A stretch of DNA of 12,993 nt, taken from CAYLNK01 sp964384675. Lineage in GTDB: Bacteria; Acidobacteriota; Thermoanaerobaculia; UBA5066. Location of the stretch: positions 1-12,993 of the forward strand of contig CAYLNK010000185.1 in the NCBI GenBank assembly GCA_964384675.1, written 5' to 3'. The notes below the pieces were generated by a model. It did not search any database and was not told where the DNA came from. It was given only the letters and a program-made list of their open reading frames with translations. This document shows positions 11,356 to 12,993 of the stretch, one piece after another (within the stretch, counting starts at the first letter, position 1; every line of letters begins with the position of its first letter). The position numbers were made by a program, and so were the translations under genes.

Positions 11356-12993
11356 CTGAGGCTCCTCGTCCAGCACCGCAGCCACTACGCGTTCCCGGGG
11401 CCCGCGGCGCTCGGACCGCACGTCGTCCGGCTGCGACCCGCGAACCACACCAGGGCTCGGATCGAGACGTACGGCCTCCACGTCACGCCGGCGGGCGAGC
11501 TGCGTTGGCAGCAGGACCCGTACGGCAACCACGTCGCGCGGCTCACCTACCGGGCGGGGACACGGGTGCCGTCGCTCGACGTCCTGGTGGAGTTCGCCTG
11601 CGACGTCCGCCCGGTCAACCCGTTCGACTTCTTCGTCGACGACCGCTGCAAGACCGCGCCGTTCGACTACCCGCCCGAGATGCGGCAGGACCTGCTGCCG
11701 TTCCTCGACACGACAGAGCCGTCGGTCGCGGGCGGACCCCGCCTTGCGGAGCTCCTGGCGTCGCTCCCCGCCGCAGGCGACACGGTCGGGCTGATGATCG
11801 CGCTGAACGCGGCCGTGAACCGGGCCGTGCGCTACGTCATCCGCGAGGAGCCGGGGATCTGGACGCCCGAGGAGACGCTCGCGCACGGGCGCGGCAGCTG
11901 CCGCGACTCGGCCGTGCTCCTCATCGCGGCCCTCCGCTCGCGCGGCCTGGCGGCCCGGTTCGTGAGCGGCTACCTGATCCAGCTGACCGACGAGGGGATG
12001 ATCCCGGACGCGCCGCGCGGCGTGGGCCGCGATGTGGTCGACCTGCACGCCTGGGCCGAGGTCTACGTGCCCGGCGGCGGCTGGATCGGCCTGGACGCGA
12101 CCAGCGGGCTCCTCTGCGGCGAGGGGCACATCCCGCTCGCCTGCACGGCGTGCCCCGCGCTCGCGGCCCCCGTCGACGGCACCAGCGACGTCGCCGCGGA
12201 GAGCTTGACGTTCTCGATGAGCGTCGGACGGCTCGGGCACGAGCCCCGTCCCACGCGTCCGTACGACGACGAGGTGTGGGCCGGGATCCTGGCGGCCGGC
12301 GCGGCCGCCGACGAGCGGCTCGCGTCGCTCGGGATCTCGCTGACGATGGGGGGAGAGCCGACGTTCAACTCGCGCGAGCACCCGGACGCGCCGGAGTGGA
12401 ACACCGAGGCGCTCGGTCCGACGAAGCGGGAACAGGGCGAACGCCTCGCGGCCGAGCTGGCCGCGCGGCTCGCGCCCGGCGGTGTGACGATCCACCGGTA
12501 CGGGAAGCTGTACCCGGGGGAGAGCCTGCCGCGCTGGGCGCTCGAGATCGTCGGGCGGCGCGACGGCGTGGCGCTCCGGAGCCCGGCCTCCGTCCCTTCG
12601 GGCGGCAGCGACCGCGCGCGCCGGTTCGCCGACGCCTTCGCGTCGCGCCTCGGTCTCGAGGCGTACCTGCTGCCCGCCTTCGAGGACCCGTGGAGGCATC
12701 TCCAGGACGAGGCGAGCCTGCCGGTGGACGTGGACCCGCACGCGGCCGACCTCCACGACCCGGAGGAGAGACGCCGCCTGGCGCGCGTCCTCGACCGGGG
12801 CCTCGGCGCGGAGGCCGGCTACGTCCTCCCGCTCGCCCGCGACGGGCACGGGTGGTCGAGCAGCCGCTGGAGCTTCCGGCGCGGCCGTCTCCACCTGATC
12901 CCGGGTGACAGCCCGATCGGCCTTCGCCTGCCGCTCCGCTCGCTGGGCCCGGGGTTCGCCCCGGAGCCGGCGGAGGCGCCGTGCGAGCCGCCC
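11356..12993 (+). CDS. Transglutaminase-DUF2126 (putative amidoligase) protein, N-terminal half, CTG start, cut by window end
   Basis: The frame stays open from 11356 to the window end (546 codons) and is clearly a fused transglutaminase family protein. Residues about 1-90 form the bacterial transglutaminase N-terminal domain (LVQHRSHYAF, VVRLRPANHTRARI, WQQDPYGNHVARL, NPFDFFVD). The papain-like core follows with the full triad: Cys182 in GRGSCRDSA, His231 in DLHAWAEVYVP and Asp247 in WIGLDATSG. From about residue 325 the DUF2126 domain begins (ISLTMGGEPTFNS, EWNTEALGPTKRE, GKLYPGESLPRWAL), which Pfam describes as a putative amidoligase. Known members run to about 1,100 residues, so roughly half is present. 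No ATG, GTG or TTG precedes the conserved start; CTG at 11356 aligns with the family's initiator and GAGG lies 8 nt upstream. Such proteins are linked to peptide tagging or cross-linking systems; the substrate is unknown. Confidence 0.9.
   Translation, partial: MRLLVQHRSHYAFPGPAALGPHVVRLRPANHTRARIETYGLHVTPAGELRWQQDPYGNHVARLTYRAGTRVPSLDVLVEFACDVRPVNPFDFFVDDRCKTAPFDYPPEMRQDLLPFLDTTEPSVAGGPRLAELLASLPAAGDTVGLMIALNAAVNRAVRYVIREEPGIWTPEETLAHGRGSCRDSAVLLIAALRSRGLAARFVSGYLIQLTDEGMIPDAPRGVGRDVVDLHAWAEVYVPGGGWIGLDATSGLLCGEGHIPLACTACPALAAPVDGTSDVAAESLTFSMSVGRLGHEPRPTRPYDDEVWAGILAAGAAADERLASLGISLTMGGEPTFNSREHPDAPEWNTEALGPTKREQGERLAAELAARLAPGGVTIHRYGKLYPGESLPRWALEIVGRRDGVALRSPASVPSGGSDRARRFADAFASRLGLEAYLLPAFEDPWRHLQDEASLPVDVDPHAADLHDPEERRRLARVLDRGLGAEAGYVLPLARDGHGWSSSRWSFRRGRLHLIPGDSPIGLRLPLRSLGPGFAPEPAEAPCEPP

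Noticed and set aside
11342..11359. ATG overlapping the stop of the lipoprotein gene as start of the next gene
   Set aside because: It reads Met-Arg-Ala-Ser-Arg and then a stop. It would need a frameshift to join the transglutaminase frame.
11335..12894. Minus-strand frame of 519 codons and plus-strand frame 11505-12908 opposite or out of frame with the transglutaminase gene
   Set aside because: The frame starting at 11356 carries the full transglutaminase triad and DUF2126 motifs; the others are featureless and basic.

Overview
This is a 13 kb stretch of very GC-rich bacterial DNA with G or C at nearly every third codon position, which creates long false open frames on the opposite strand of almost every real gene. 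I favour a member of the Acidobacteriota, perhaps near Thermoanaerobaculia. The main reason is the large secreted beta-propeller protein, whose C-terminal domain (LNPGTTAARV and LSD style motifs) I associate with that group. Two other points fit but do not prove it: an orphan hcp pair, and a small RRM protein beside fatty-acid oxidation genes. This is inference from protein style, not a database result.

Layout from left to right. (1) Positions 2-844, plus strand: the 3' part of a membrane protein with a CxxC zinc-ribbon remnant. (2) 852-3524, minus: a secreted protein of 890 residues with about twelve propeller-like repeats, converging on gene 1 with 7 bp between the stops. (3) 3678-4193 and 4405-4920, minus: two hcp genes encoding identical 171-residue proteins. 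Each has its own matching promoter, upstream inverted repeat, ribosome binding site and terminator, so a whole transcription unit of 727 bp is repeated in tandem. (4) 5099-6265 and 6276-8426, minus: a classical fadBA operon for fatty-acid beta-oxidation. Its promoter region carries a palindrome closely resembling the box of the TetR-type FadR of Bacillus. (5) 8643-9203, plus: a small secreted protein, divergent from fadB. (6) 9318-9620, minus: an RRM RNA-binding protein with a glycine-rich tail and a predicted leader of about 130 nt. (7) 9825-10442, plus: a GNAT acetyltransferase, possibly leaderless. (8) 10491-11345, plus: a lipoprotein with two OB-fold-like domains, the first NrfJ-like. (9) 11356-12993, plus, running off the window: the N-terminal half of a large transglutaminase-DUF2126 (putative amidoligase) protein that appears to start at CTG.

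How the genes relate. FadB and FadA form the two subunits of one beta-oxidation complex, and the operator suggests induction by long-chain acyl-CoA. The hcp pair would supply type VI secretion tube subunits, but no sheath, baseplate or ATPase gene lies nearby. The lipoprotein and the transglutaminase-amidoligase are 10 bp apart on the same strand and are probably co-transcribed. No gene-free stretch exceeds 300 bases. The longest, 8427-8642, 4194-4404 and 9621-9824, hold the promoters and operators listed. I saw no tRNA, rRNA, CRISPR array or insertion sequence. The points most worth following are the FadR-type operator, the matched GTCAC-N26-GTGAC elements and conversion pattern of the hcp repeat, and the CTG start.
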